Of a stretch of 64,000 nucleotides of DNA, positions 51,977-60,735 are shown one piece after another (positions within the stretch are counted from its first letter, which is position 1; the number at the start of each line of letters is the position of its first letter). The notes beneath the pieces are model-generated. The model was not told the origin of the DNA. It made no database searches and saw only the letters and a list, made by a program, of their open reading frames with translations. This stretch comes from Brevibacillus sp. JNUCC-41 (GTDB lineage: Bacteria > Bacillota > Bacilli > Bacillales > DSM-1321): NCBI RefSeq assembly GCF_014844095.1, contig NZ_CP062163.1, positions 4,931,501 to 4,995,500 of the forward strand, given 5' to 3'. Position numbers and translations under genes: made by a program.

Positions 51977-52815
51977 TCTTGGTCATCATCTCCTTTGGCA
52001 CTCGCTTCCAATGTGTCCTTTCCGATAGTGGTAATATCCATATCATTATAAATTCTTGTCGCGATTAATTCATAACCGCGGTCATTTGGGTGAAAATAAT
52101 CCTCGGCATACAGCAAATCTTCTTCGGAATTCTCGAAAATGTCTGCTATTTCAATAAAATAGGCTGAATCATATTCTTCGATAATCTCTTTCCCGCTTTC
52201 ATTCCAATCATTCATGATCATATCAAGTTCGTAAAAATCTGCGAACCATTTGGAAAATGGATTATAGACGCCCACAAGATAAATTTGCGCATGATCATTT
52301 TCGGAACGAACCTTATCAAGTATCTGCCTTAATCTTTTTTCATACCCTATTTTCGCAGAATCAAACTGATTCAGTTCCAAGTCCGAGAAATTCTGCTTAA
52401 AGACCTTCATGATATCATTTCCACCGATCGTGACGACAACCGAATCAGCTTGCTTTATGTCTTCTTTAATCCTAGCTTTATCCAGTCTTTTCAATAGTTG
52501 GTCGGTCCTATTTCCACGTATGCCATGATTAATCATCTCAACGGAAGTAATCGATGGTTCTTTTTCCAGCTTATTTTGTAAATAAGGCAGATAGCCGCCA
52601 TTATCTTTACTATCGCCGACACCTTGAGTCAAGGAATCGCCAATCGATACGATTTTCACAGGGTCCGGAAAAAAGCTGGCAGGAATGGTTTCCTTTTTAC
52701 TCAGCTCAACTATGCTTTTCTGCTGAACAGATGGCTGATTTGAGGCTGTTTCACTTTGGCCGCAGCCCGAGATCCAAACTAAGCATATGAAAAGACAGGT
52801 GATTCTGTACCTCAT
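51973..52815 (-). CDS. ypmR: SGNH/GDSL hydrolase lipoprotein YpmR
   Basis: Lipoprotein of 280 residues with lipobox ISGC (Cys near 18). The SGNH domain has the nucleophile in VKIVSIGDSLTQGVGD, Gly in RGNRTDQLL, Asn in TIGGNDIMKVF, and Asp/His in DYFHPNDRGYELIA. Acts outside the membrane on an unknown ester. ATG 52815 is chosen after GAGGGTC; an in-frame ATG at 52836 is possible. Operon with ypmS. Confidence 0.92.
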   Translation of the reverse strand: MRYRITCLFICLVWISGCGQSETASNQPSVQQKSIVELSKKETIPASFFPDPVKIVSIGDSLTQGVGDSKDNGGYLPYLQNKLEKEPSITSVEMINHGIRGNRTDQLLKRLDKARIKEDIKQADSVVVTIGGNDIMKVFKQNFSDLELNQFDSAKIGYEKRLRQILDKVRSENDHAQIYLVGVYNPFSKWFADFYELDMIMNDWNESGKEIIEEYDSAYFIEIADIFENSEEDLLYAEDYFHPNDRGYELIATRIYNDMDITTIGKDTLEASAKGDDDQE

Positions 52816-53090
52816 GACCCTCACCTTCCTACCCATATATTATATCATGCAGAAAACGAATGATTGCAAACAATATATCTTCTTTTTCATTGTACTTTTA
52901 GCTTGAGCCTTCCTTACTATACCATATGAAAAATGCAGTGAATTAAAGCTAGTCCTATAAAAATTAGCATGTTACTTAGCATGCAAAATCATTCTTCACT
53001 TCCGCTGTTTCTTCAAAAACAAATTGCCATTTTTTCACCATCTCTTAAGCCCTAATGAAGCCATTGTAAAATGATGGATGAAAACAGAAA

Positions 53091-53112
53091 GAACAGGTCA
53101 TTTAACCTGTTC
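53091..53112 (-). terminator. Terminator of the Sco-family gene
   Basis: GAACAGGT and ACCTGTTC pair around CATTTA and are followed on the minus strand by TTTCTG; the stem begins at the sco stop codon. Confidence 0.75.
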
Positions 53113-53701
53113 AATAATTCTGTAAAATTTTAATATGCTTAATGATTTCATCAAAGGGAATATCTTGCAGACCTGTATAATCCATGATGATCTTTCCTTC
53201 TTGATCAATTAGAAAAAAGCTGGTCCCATGAATCACCTGATCTTCTGCTTCAGGTTTTTTGACGATCGTTTTAAAGTTATCCAATGCAAACTGCTCGATT
53301 TCTTCCTGACCATAACCGGTCAGAAAGTGCCAATTTCCGTAATCTACATTAAATTGGTCGCCATACCTTTTTAAAACATCAGGTTTGTCAATTTCCGGGT
53401 CCACGGAAAATGAAACGAACTCAACATCCGTAATACCTTCATCCTTCAATTGCTGCTGAAGCTTCGTCATATTAGAAGTCATGGGGAGGCAGACAGTCTC
53501 GCAGCTTGTGAATATAAAATCCGCTACCCAAACCTTTCCTTTTAGATCGCTTTTTGAGAAAGGTTTACCCTCCTGATCAATGTAACTGAAATCTTCAAGG
53601 TCCCAATTTTTAGCATCAGGTACACCATTGGAACCGCATGCTGCCAACAGCAAAAAAATTGATGCTCCCATAGCTGCCATAAGCAAATGCAGCTTTCTCA
53701 T
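53111..53701 (-). CDS. Sco1/SenC-family lipoprotein (YpmQ-like)
   Basis: A 196-residue lipoprotein (lipobox LLAAC) with a thioredoxin fold. The copper/thiol CxxxC is in FTSCETVCLPM and the conserved His in VIHGTSFFLID. Sco proteins deliver copper to the CuA site of cytochrome c oxidase or act as thiol reductants. Here the neighbouring qox oxidase lacks CuA, so the client would be another oxidase elsewhere. In B. subtilis the gene beside ypmR is ypmQ (scoA/ypmQ type). Confidence 0.92.
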   Translation of the reverse strand: MRKLHLLMAAMGASIFLLLAACGSNGVPDAKNWDLEDFSYIDQEGKPFSKSDLKGKVWVADFIFTSCETVCLPMTSNMTKLQQQLKDEGITDVEFVSFSVDPEIDKPDVLKRYGDQFNVDYGNWHFLTGYGQEEIEQFALDNFKTIVKKPEAEDQVIHGTSFFLIDQEGKIIMDYTGLQDIPFDEIIKHIKILQNY

Positions 53702-53853
53702 CCCTACCCCGTCCTTTATGTATAAAATATTCTGTTACTTCATTTATTCTAACAGACCAATCGTAATGAGAACAGCAACTATTTCTACGAATTAAAGACA
53801 ATTGTAAAGTGACAAAACCTCCGCCATATGCAGTTTCATATGTTTCGTCCATA

Positions 53854-54699
53854 TCAGTCCCAATAATACATGATTGCCATGGCGCCTTCACCTGTATGAG
53901 TACTGACAACGGCCGTTGTTGCTTCTATCTTTATATCTTTATATCCTGTTAAGTCTGCAATGGCCTGGCGGACCTTATCCGCTATTTCGAGTCCATTCGC
54001 ATGTACAAAACCAATGCCACTAATTTTTTTTCCTTGTGTATCTTCTTTGAATTTCTTGACGATGAACTTCACGACCTGTGACTGGCTCCTGGCTTTGGCT
54101 ACAGGATTCAGTACACCATCATCCAGAAGTGCAATCGGCTTTATGTGCAGCAATGAACCGATAAAAGCAGAAACTTTGCCAATCCTTCCACCCTTAACGA
54201 GGTTATCAAGAGTTTCTATGACAATGATTAAACTTGACTGCTTTTTAATATGTTCCAATCGTTCAATTATCTCGGCTACGGACTTCCCTTCCTTCGCCAT
54301 CTTCGCTGCCTCGATCACCTGAAATGACATCGCTTTTGAAATGAATTTAGAATCAAGAACGGTAACCTTCACTTCAGACATGCTAGCTGCGCTTTCCGCT
54401 GAGCGAACGGTGCCGCTCATGCCTCCTGTCATATGTATGGAAATAATCTCGCTGCCGTCTTTTCCGAGTTCATCATATACCTCCACAAAGGTACCTACGG
54501 CTGGTTGTGAGCTTTTTGGCAGTTCTTTTGACTGGTTCATCCTTTTCAGGAATTCTTCTTGTTCGATTTCAACCTTATCCAAAAAGGTCTCCCCATCTAT
54601 AAAGATGGATAAAGGGACCATTGTTATCTCATAAAATTCCAGTTCCTCTGGTGTCATATCCACTGTCGAGTCTGTTACTATCTTTACTTTATTCATCAT
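53854..54699 (-). CDS. DegV-family fatty-acid-binding protein
   Basis: A 281-residue protein. The N-terminal domain starts VKIVTDSTVDMTPEELEFY; the lipid-contact motifs are SSQPAVGTF and GGMSGTVRSAESAA (Ser/Thr in TGGMSGT), and the C-terminal half has LIVIETLDNLVKGGRIGK. DegV/FakB proteins bind a fatty acid for phosphorylation by a FakA kinase, which is not in this window. ATG 54699 or 54696 are both possible (AGGGATG upstream). Single gene. Confidence 0.92.
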   Translation of the reverse strand: MMNKVKIVTDSTVDMTPEELEFYEITMVPLSIFIDGETFLDKVEIEQEEFLKRMNQSKELPKSSQPAVGTFVEVYDELGKDGSEIISIHMTGGMSGTVRSAESAASMSEVKVTVLDSKFISKAMSFQVIEAAKMAKEGKSVAEIIERLEHIKKQSSLIIVIETLDNLVKGGRIGKVSAFIGSLLHIKPIALLDDGVLNPVAKARSQSQVVKFIVKKFKEDTQGKKISGIGFVHANGLEIADKVRQAIADLTGYKDIKIEATTAVVSTHTGEGAMAIMYYWD

Positions 54700-54811
54700 T
54701 ACACATCCCTAACTTAACATATCTATTGTATTATACCTATTCAAGGTACTCATTCAAACCAAAGGTCTTCTTTTTCAAGTGAAGTGATACTATTCTATTG
54801 AAATGATTACA

Positions 54812-54918
54812 CAAAAAAAGACCGTTCCATGAGCTAACCTGAACACATGCCCGATTTATTCGATATTGCTTGGCATTGTGTCATCTCTTTTAACGGAGAA
54901 GTTAGCTATGGAACAGTC
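54812..54918 (-). terminator. Long-arm inverted repeat with nested stems after ypmP
   Basis: On the minus strand GACTGTTCCATAGCTAAC pairs with GTTAGCTCATGGAACGGTC (one mismatch, one bulge), 62 bases apart, then TTTTTTT. Inside the loop a second pair, GACACAATGCC with GGCATGTGTTC, is nested. Position and T-run fit a terminator of ypmP, but the size suggests a structured RNA or small element within the loop. Confidence 0.6.
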
Positions 54919-54922
54919 CGCA

Positions 54923-55168
54923 TTAAGCATTATTGAGTAAACTTCCAAAAAAAAGCTTGTTATAGACGGGCCATTTGAGTACGGATGCTAAATAATGCTT
55001 AAATGAGTAATTTTCTTTATGATCTTTATTGGCAAAAACCTTCTTAACAAACACTTCCAAACGCACGGTCAACATAAAAAAATTCGGATCACTAGGCAGT
55101 AAGACAGGTATTTCTGAAATTGTAACCTTATGTCCAAAACAATCTTTGAATTCCAAGCATTTGAACAT
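54923..55168 (-). CDS. ypmP: YpmP-like DUF2535 protein
   Basis: An 81-residue protein: FKCLEFKDCFGHKVTISEIP, then FMLTVRLEVFVKKVFANKD and YSFKHYLASVLKWPVYNKLF. The LEFKxxxGxKVxxxEIPV opening and the SFxxYLxxVLKW block are those of DUF2535 (B. subtilis YpmP), and the position near ypmQRS agrees. The start is uncertain: ATG 55168 fits the family, ATG 55186 is closer to a purine-rich stretch. Function unknown. Confidence 0.78.
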   Translation of the reverse strand: MFKCLEFKDCFGHKVTISEIPVLLPSDPNFFMLTVRLEVFVKKVFANKDHKENYSFKHYLASVLKWPVYNKLFFGSLLNNA

Positions 55169-55277
55169 CAAAATATCAATCCTCATTTTTAACCGATTGC
55201 TTACATTATACACAATAAATCCAAAAGTATAAATATTCAAATGTGGAAAAAAACAGAGAAATCAGATTGACTTTCAT

Positions 55278-55316
55278 AAAAAAAAAGACCCATAAGGGCA
55301 AAATGCCATTATGGGC
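55278..55316 (-). terminator. Terminator of tatAC
   Basis: On the minus strand GCCCATAATGGCA and TGCCCTTATGGGT pair with small mismatches, then nine T; it lies 6 bases after the tatC stop. Confidence 0.85.
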
Positions 55317-55322
55317 CTCTTC

Positions 55323-56069
55323 TTATAAACCTTCCTCGTAGGTGTCTTCCCGCAAGCTTTCACGTTTCACCCTTCGTTTATAAACGAGTTTTGATAACGA
55401 TATACTGATTTCATATAATAACAGCAATGGAACCATCACCATGAAGTCTGACATAAAGTCAGGCGGCGTAATCGATATCGCTATGACAACCAGTACAAAG
55501 TATGCATACTTCCTTAACTTTTGAAGCACGTAAGGATTTATTATGCCAATGGAAGTCAAAAACATGGTAACGACAGGAAGTTCAAATAGTACAGCAAAAG
55601 GTATCGTCATATTAAATACGAATGAAAAGTACTTATCTGCTGTAAAACTGGTTATGAACATCCCATCTCCCAGTTCAATCAAAAATTGAAGAATGGTCGG
55701 GAAGATGACAAAATACCCGAAAGCCAGCCCTCCGATAAAAAGCAGGAAAAGTGCCGGAATATAAGCAAGGGTCGCCCTTACTTCATTTGGCATCAAAGCG
55801 GGTTTGACGAATAGCCAGATTTGCAAAGCAATTACAGGTATGGTTGCCGCAATGGCTACGACACCTGAGAGCATAAAGTAAACCCAGATAATATCACTCG
55901 GTCCCAATACCATCAGATCAAAATCAAGATCTTTCACGAACCAATTATAGATCTCCTCGACATAAATAAAACTGGCGATAAAAAAGATCAAAAAAGCAAC
56001 AGCAGTAATGATGAGCCGTTTTCTCAATTCATCGAGATGATCGATGATATTTAATTCTTTATCTTCCAA
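55323..56069 (-). CDS. tatC: Twin-arginine translocase subunit TatC
   Basis: A 248-residue protein with six TM helices. The N-terminal signature is IDHLDELRKRLIITAVAFLI. The conserved Glu of the first periplasmic side and the Pro-rich FELPVVTMFLTSIG and ISPPDFMSD-like TPPDFMSDFMV segments are present. TatC recognises the twin-arginine signal of folded export substrates. Downstream of tatA, 85 bases apart. Confidence 0.95.
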   Translation of the reverse strand: MEDKELNIIDHLDELRKRLIITAVAFLIFFIASFIYVEEIYNWFVKDLDFDLMVLGPSDIIWVYFMLSGVVAIAATIPVIALQIWLFVKPALMPNEVRATLAYIPALFLLFIGGLAFGYFVIFPTILQFLIELGDGMFITSFTADKYFSFVFNMTIPFAVLFELPVVTMFLTSIGIINPYVLQKLRKYAYFVLVVIAISITPPDFMSDFMVMVPLLLLYEISISLSKLVYKRRVKRESLREDTYEEGL

Positions 56070-56154
56070 AGTTGATCACGCCTTCATCTGAAAATCCGTA
56101 TCTTTGTTCCAGCATAAAGGCGCAAGACGATTGCATCTTACGCCCAGCATTCAA

Positions 56155-56346
56155 TCATTCATGATTTTTTTGTTGTATCTTCTTATCTTCTTCATAATCA
56201 CCTTTTGTTAAATCACTCGTGGACTTTTTAAACTCACGAAGTGTTTGTCCAAAAGCACGTCCAATTTCCGGAAGTTTCTTCGGACCAAAGATAATTAAAG
56301 CCAATATTAAGATGAGAATTAGACCAGGTACTCCAATGTTTGACAT
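56155..56346 (-). CDS. tatA: Twin-arginine translocase subunit TatA
   Basis: A 63-residue protein. A short TM helix ([17 protein letters not shown]) is followed by the hinge [12 protein letters not shown], an amphipathic helix ([15 protein letters not shown]) and a charged tail. With tatC it forms a minimal TatA-C translocase typical of Gram-positive bacteria. No Tat substrate gene is adjacent. Confidence 0.95.
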   Translation of the reverse strand: MSNIGVPGLILILILALIIFGPKKLPEIGRAFGQTLREFKKSTSDLTKGDYEEDKKIQQKNHE

Positions 56347-56540
56347 GGATACATCCCCTTTGGTGTTGTAATTAGACCTACTCCGATTATAATACCATTT
56401 CCAACCAATTGAAAGGGAACTGGCAATTCGTCATAGAATGGTAACAATTATCGACAGTTTGCCCATATACGCCTGAGCCGGCAGAATAAAATGTAAAAAC
56501 ATAGGTTTTATTCTATCCTAATTTAACATTTAATCCATGA

Positions 56541-57809
56541 TTAAATCAATAAGTGAAATAAATTACTGTCTTTATTGACCTCTACGAAAGAGAATCCTTT
56601 CTTGTTCATCCTCTGAATGAGCCCTTCATAATCATTTTTATCTTTCAGTTCTACGCCAACCAAGGCCGGACCGCTTTCTTTATTATTTTTCTTCGTATAT
56701 TCAAAACGGCTTATATCGTCATTCGGTCCTAACACTTCATCGAGGAATTCCCTTAAAGCTCCAGCACGTTGTGGGAAATTCACGATAAAATAATAAAGCA
56801 GCCCTTCATATAATAAGGATTTCTCCTTAATTTCCTGCATACGCCCAATGTCGTTATTCCCTCCGCTGACCATGCATACAACCGTTTTGCCTTTGATTTG
56901 TTCCTTGTATAAATCCAACGCAGCTACAGATATAGCCCCTGCCGGTTCAGCGACAATCGCATGCTGATTATATAAATCGAGAATCGTCGTACAGATTTGG
57001 CCCGAAGGAACGACAACGATATCTTCCAGGTTTTCCTTACAAAGCTGGTATGTCAATTGTCCCACACACTTGACCGCTGCCCCGTCAACAAATGTATCGA
57101 TGTTTTCAAGTTCAGAAACTTTTCCTTCCTTGAAGGAGTACTCCATCGAAGCAGCACCTTGCGGCTCAACACCAATGCATTTCGTATTTGGGGAAACCGA
57201 TTTGAAATAACTCGATACTCCGGCCATTAAACCGCCACCGCCCATAGCGGCAAATACATAGTCGATTCCATCTTCACAATCATTCAGGATTTCTACAGCC
57301 GTTGTACCCTGCCCGGCGATTACCTTTTCATCGTCAAATGGATGGATAAAGGAACGCTCTTCTTTTTCACAGCATTCCATCGCCATGGCAAATGCATCAT
57401 CGAAAGTATCCCCGACAAGGATGATTTCCACATTATCCCTGCCGAATAACTGCACTTGATCGACTTTTTGCCTTGGAGTTGTAGCAGGCATATAAATTTT
57501 CCCATGGATACCTAATTGGCTGCAGGAAAAAGCTACTCCTTGTGCATGGTTTCCTGCACTGGCACAAACGACTCCATTCTTCGTCTCTTCCTCGGTCAGG
57601 CTTTTCATTTTATAGTAAGCCCCTCTTAATTTAAAGGAACGTACGTGTTGTAGGTCCTCACGTTTTAAATAAACATTACAATCATATTTTTCAGAGAGCC
57701 TCTGATTTTTTTGTAAAGGAGTATGCAAAACGATTTCTTTTAGTTCTCTATAGGCAATTAGAATATCTTCCAATTGAATCCCCCTATTCTTAGATGCAGT
57801 CTGATTCAT
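56541..57809 (-). CDS. ilvA: Threonine ammonia-lyase (threonine deaminase)
   Basis: PLP enzyme of 422 residues converting threonine to 2-oxobutyrate, first step of isoleucine synthesis. The PLP lysine is in HVRSFKLRGAYYK, the glycine loop in FAAMGGGGLMAGV. A single ACT-like regulatory domain (about 330-420, INFPQRAGALREFLDEVLGP-like) gives isoleucine control. No T-box or other leader structure is visible between 57810 and dfrA, so the gene may be controlled by CodY or another repressor (inference). Confidence 0.94.
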   Translation of the reverse strand: MNQTASKNRGIQLEDILIAYRELKEIVLHTPLQKNQRLSEKYDCNVYLKREDLQHVRSFKLRGAYYKMKSLTEEETKNGVVCASAGNHAQGVAFSCSQLGIHGKIYMPATTPRQKVDQVQLFGRDNVEIILVGDTFDDAFAMAMECCEKEERSFIHPFDDEKVIAGQGTTAVEILNDCEDGIDYVFAAMGGGGLMAGVSSYFKSVSPNTKCIGVEPQGAASMEYSFKEGKVSELENIDTFVDGAAVKCVGQLTYQLCKENLEDIVVVPSGQICTTILDLYNQHAIVAEPAGAISVAALDLYKEQIKGKTVVCMVSGGNNDIGRMQEIKEKSLLYEGLLYYFIVNFPQRAGALREFLDEVLGPNDDISRFEYTKKNNKESGPALVGVELKDKNDYEGLIQRMNKKGFSFVEVNKDSNLFHLLI

Positions 57810-57914
57810 AACAATCCCTCATTTCCTTCCTTAATGAATTCAATCATTATAGCACTTTACTGTTATTAATGTAATTGATTTTTCTAAAAATTCTTTCTTT
57901 TGTTCGTTCCATAC

Positions 57915-57955
57915 CAAAAAAAATCCGATTACGGTCATTTCCCCATAATCGGATT
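57915..57955 (-). terminator. Terminator of thyA-dfrA
   Basis: On the minus strand AATCCGATTA and TAATCGGATT form a perfect 10-bp stem, followed by eight T, just after the dfrA stop codon. Confidence 0.9.
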
Positions 57956-57961
57956 AGCACT

Positions 57962-58447
57962 TTATTTTTTTTGTAGAATAATAAAATCATGTGCATAACG
58001 ATTTTTTTCATCGATGCTGCCTGGGTTCGATGAGATTTTATCCCATTGACTTTCATCAATCACGGGAAAGAACGTATCACCTTCAAAGGTTTCATGAATT
58101 TCCGTTATATACAGGCGATCGGTAACAGGAAGGATCTCCTTGAAGATTTCGGCTCCGCCAATAACGAAAACTTCCTCATCACGGTTATCTGCAAACGTTT
58201 TGATTTGTGCAATATCATGTAAAACTACGCAGCCTTCCGCTTTAAAATCCTGATTTCGGGTAACGATGACATTTTCCCGGCCAGGCAGGACCCTGCCGAT
58301 CGATTCAAATGTTTTTCGGCCCATTACGATCGGATGGCCCATCGTCACTTTTTTAAAATACTGTAAATCTGCCGGTAAATGCCATGGCAGTTCATTGTTT
58401 TTACCTATCACACGATTTTGATCCATTGCCACTATCAACGATATCAT
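57962..58447 (-). CDS. dfrA: Dihydrofolate reductase
   Basis: A 161-residue enzyme reducing dihydrofolate to tetrahydrofolate. Signatures are [20 protein letters not shown] (with the active-site Trp/acidic pair), [17 protein letters not shown] and [11 protein letters not shown]. Its start overlaps thyA by 4 bases, coupling the two; this replaces the dihydrofolate made by thymidylate synthase. Normal length. Confidence 0.96.
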   Translation of the reverse strand: MISLIVAMDQNRVIGKNNELPWHLPADLQYFKKVTMGHPIVMGRKTFESIGRVLPGRENVIVTRNQDFKAEGCVVLHDIAQIKTFADNRDEEVFVIGGAEIFKEILPVTDRLYITEIHETFEGDTFFPVIDESQWDKISSNPGSIDEKNRYAHDFIILQKK

Positions 58448-59238
58448 ATGCTAACCTCACCTTTTATATGGGGATGGGCTTCGTAATTTTCCAAAACGAA
58501 GTCCTCGAAGCTAAAATCAAAGATATTTTTCACATCTGGATTGATTTTCATGATTGGCAATGGTTTGGGATCACGGGTCAACTGCAGTTCCACTTGTTCA
58601 AGGTGGTTAGAGTAGATGTGGACATCCCCGAAAGTATGTACAAATTCGCCAACTTCCAGATCACACACCTGGGCGATCATCATCGTTAAGAGCGCATACG
58701 AGGCTATATTAAATGGAACACCTAAAAAGACGTCCGCTGAACGTTGGTATAGCTGGCATGAAAGCTTTCCATCAGCGACATAGAATTGAAAGAAAGCATG
58801 GCAAGGCGGCAAGGCCATTTCGTCCAGTTCCCCAACATTCCAAGCACTGACTATCAATCTTCTTGAATTTGGATTCGTTTTTATTTGTTCGATCAATTCA
58901 CTGATTTGGTCGATTTGCCTTCCATCGGCCGTTCCCCAAGAACGCCATTGATGACCATAAATCGGACCTAATTCCCCATTTTCGTCAGCCCATTCATTCC
59001 AAATCCGCACGCTGTTTTCCTGAAGGTAGCCAACGTTTGTATCACCCTTCAAAAACCATAATAATTCATGGATAATCGCTTTTAAACTAACCTTTTTCGT
59101 TGTAAGTACAGGGAATCCATCTTTTAAGTTGAATCTCATTTGATATCCAAAGGTGCTGATCGTTCCTGTTCCCGTACGATCGCCTTTTTGCGTTCCATTT
59201 TCGAGTACATGCTTACATAAATCTAAATATTGCTTCAT
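58444..59238 (-). CDS. thyA: Thymidylate synthase
   Basis: A 264-residue enzyme methylating dUMP to dTMP. The nucleophile Cys is in [14 protein letters not shown]; also [20 protein letters not shown], the dUMP-binding RRLIVSAWN and DVHIYSNH. At 264 residues it is the compact E. coli/ThyB type rather than the longer phage-like ThyA of B. subtilis. Operon with dfrA. Confidence 0.96.
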   Translation of the reverse strand: MKQYLDLCKHVLENGTQKGDRTGTGTISTFGYQMRFNLKDGFPVLTTKKVSLKAIIHELLWFLKGDTNVGYLQENSVRIWNEWADENGELGPIYGHQWRSWGTADGRQIDQISELIEQIKTNPNSRRLIVSAWNVGELDEMALPPCHAFFQFYVADGKLSCQLYQRSADVFLGVPFNIASYALLTMMIAQVCDLEVGEFVHTFGDVHIYSNHLEQVELQLTRDPKPLPIMKINPDVKNIFDFSFEDFVLENYEAHPHIKGEVSI

Positions 59239-59295
59239 GATAAACCACCTTTTCTACTTTCATTCTCCTTATTTTAACGTATTATTGCCCAATGT

Positions 59296-60006
59296 TTAAT
59301 CTAATTGTTTAATAAAATTATAAGTCTCGGGGGCTTTTTTTCTAAGCAATTGATTTTGTTCATTGTTCACATAAAACATGGCAAACGTTTCTGCAAAGTA
59401 TTCCTCAGGATAATTGGAAAAATACGTAATCCCCGGAAACAGCCCATCCACTTCCTTACCCCAAATCTTCAAATAATCCATGTCTTTACGGATTCCACCA
59501 AACACTATATTATCAATTGAATGCCCTAGCTCATGCAGTTCCAAATTAACGGAGCCATGCCCGTTACCCTTGTCACTTGCTCCGATTTTAACCAATACCG
59601 TATGTGATCCGCCCATACCAGGCACATCATCCCAAGTTGTTTCTTTATTCAAATAACCACGCGGAGTTTTCCCCTTTAATTTGGCCGCGGATTGATTTTC
59701 TGTTATATCACCATCAAATAGTTTGATCCTCACACCACTTTCTGCAGTTTTCACCAAAAGGGAATGAGGCAGTTTATTAATGGTTCCAGCAATTTTGAGT
59801 GCTTCCCTTTCATCGAACTCCTCTTCCGGAAATAAAAATATCCTTTGTAATTCTTTATTCCCTTTAAAAAGTTCAGCTTGTCTTAAAAGATTATCTTTGT
59901 TTAAATTGCGCCATTTTACCCCTTCATCCTTCGCTAACGTATAGGAGAGCATGGAGAGTAAAAAGACAAATAATGCAAGTATGGATAACCATTTCTTCCT
60001 TTTCAC
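59296..60006 (-). CDS. Secreted zinc metalloprotease of the lethal-factor/PPEP-like (ATLF) type
   Basis: A 236-residue protein. A signal peptide (KRKKWLSILALFVFLLSML to SYTLA) leads to a catalytic domain in the last 130 residues: the zinc motif NLELHELGHSIDNIVFGG (HExxH) and, about 45 residues on, YPEEYFAETFAMFY with a probable third Glu ligand. The layout is that of the anthrax lethal factor catalytic fold and Pro-Pro endopeptidases of Firmicutes. GTG 60006 is chosen because GGGGAG lies 6 bases upstream; an in-frame ATG 60027 overlaps that site. Substrate unknown; a secreted housekeeping protease is as likely as a virulence factor. Confidence 0.82.
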   Translation of the reverse strand: MKRKKWLSILALFVFLLSMLSYTLAKDEGVKWRNLNKDNLLRQAELFKGNKELQRIFLFPEEEFDEREALKIAGTINKLPHSLLVKTAESGVRIKLFDGDITENQSAAKLKGKTPRGYLNKETTWDDVPGMGGSHTVLVKIGASDKGNGHGSVNLELHELGHSIDNIVFGGIRKDMDYLKIWGKEVDGLFPGITYFSNYPEEYFAETFAMFYVNNEQNQLLRKKAPETYNFIKQLD

Positions 60007-60229
60007 ACTCTTCTCCCCTTTCTTCATTTCTTATTATCGTTAAGAAAATATAAGTAATTTACAATCTCTAAATCTTACATACTATTATATTAGTATAACA
60101 TATTGATCTAGTGTAAAAAATCTATGTTTTTTTGGTATTTCCGGTTGCACATTCATTCGAAGAAGAACAATCGATCCAGTCTTTTCATATATCAACAATA
60201 TATAATCGTAAAAGGTTTAAGGTGATCGC

Positions 60230-60472
60230 ATGGAAACCAACAATAAAAAAGCCATTTTGGATGAACACCGTGAACTTGCAGAAGAAGTCCTTGATATCTA
60301 CAGTTTAAAAGTGTTCATCATTCTCGACCTTTTTCTATTCTCCATTTTCTTTGGCATACTGCTGCATCCGCTAATGTCTTCTCTTTGGCTTAACTTTTTA
60401 TTGCCTTTTCTTTTCTTCACTACATTTACCGGCCTTCTTCACTTACTTGAAATTTTCCTAAAAAAAAGCTGA
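60230..60472 (+). CDS. Small two-helix membrane protein, hypothetical
   Basis: An 80-residue protein. A polar N-terminus (ETNNKKAILDEHRELAEEV) is followed by two TM helices (VFIILDLFLFSIFFGILL and LWLNFLLPFLFFTTFTGLL). I do not recognise it. ATG 60230 follows AAGGTGATC. Its stop codon (60470-60472) lies inside the duplicated terminator hairpin used as the target by IS copy B, so gene end and terminator overlap. Confidence 0.7.
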   Translation: METNNKKAILDEHRELAEEVLDIYSLKVFIILDLFLFSIFFGILLHPLMSSLWLNFLLPFLFFTTFTGLLHLLEIFLKKS

Positions 60473-60492
60473 CATCATCTTTGATGTCAGCT
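60467..60492 (+). repeat. Target-site duplication, left copy: terminator hairpin without U-tract
   Basis: 26 bp identical to 62204-62229: arms AGCTGACATCA and TGATGTCAGCT around TCTT. The hairpin is the terminator of the small membrane protein gene; its T-run is replaced by the IS left end. Confidence 0.92.
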
Positions 60493-60500
60493 CAGACTGT

Positions 60501-60530
60501 AGACAAACTCGATGAAAATCGAGTTTGTCT
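60501..60530 (+). terminator. Perfect hairpin at IS left end, copy B
   Basis: Identical to 1349-1378: a 13-bp stem AGACAAACTCGAT/ATCGAGTTTGTCT with GAAA loop, then ATTTTTA. It supplies a T-rich hairpin where the host terminator has lost its T-run. Confidence 0.6.
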
Positions 60531-60559
60531 ATTTTTATGGCTTGTACAATTTGGACGTC

Positions 60560-60652
60560 GATTTCCACTCCAGGCACTCGGCTTTCGCCTGCGGGGTCTC
60601 CCCTAGACGCGCTTTTCCCGCAGGAGTCTCGTACCTTCCGTTCCAATCAACT
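60560..60652. repeat. GC-rich repeat module inside IS copy B, shortened
   Basis: Matches 1408-1530 except for the 30-bp deletion that removes CTTTCCGCGGGCGG and the following GGGGAGCCTCCTCG part. Its survival in an otherwise intact element shows that this half of the module is not needed for the element to persist. Confidence 0.8.
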
Positions 60653-60735
60653 TTGTCTTACCTTTTAGATAGAACACTTTTGCCTGGAGTCATTTTTTTT
60701 TTAAAATAGAAGTATTAAAACTTGAGGTGATGAGG

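Noticed and set aside
57810..57914. Possible T-box leader before ilvA
   Set aside because: The space is only about 100 bases, without a T-box consensus or antiterminator pair.
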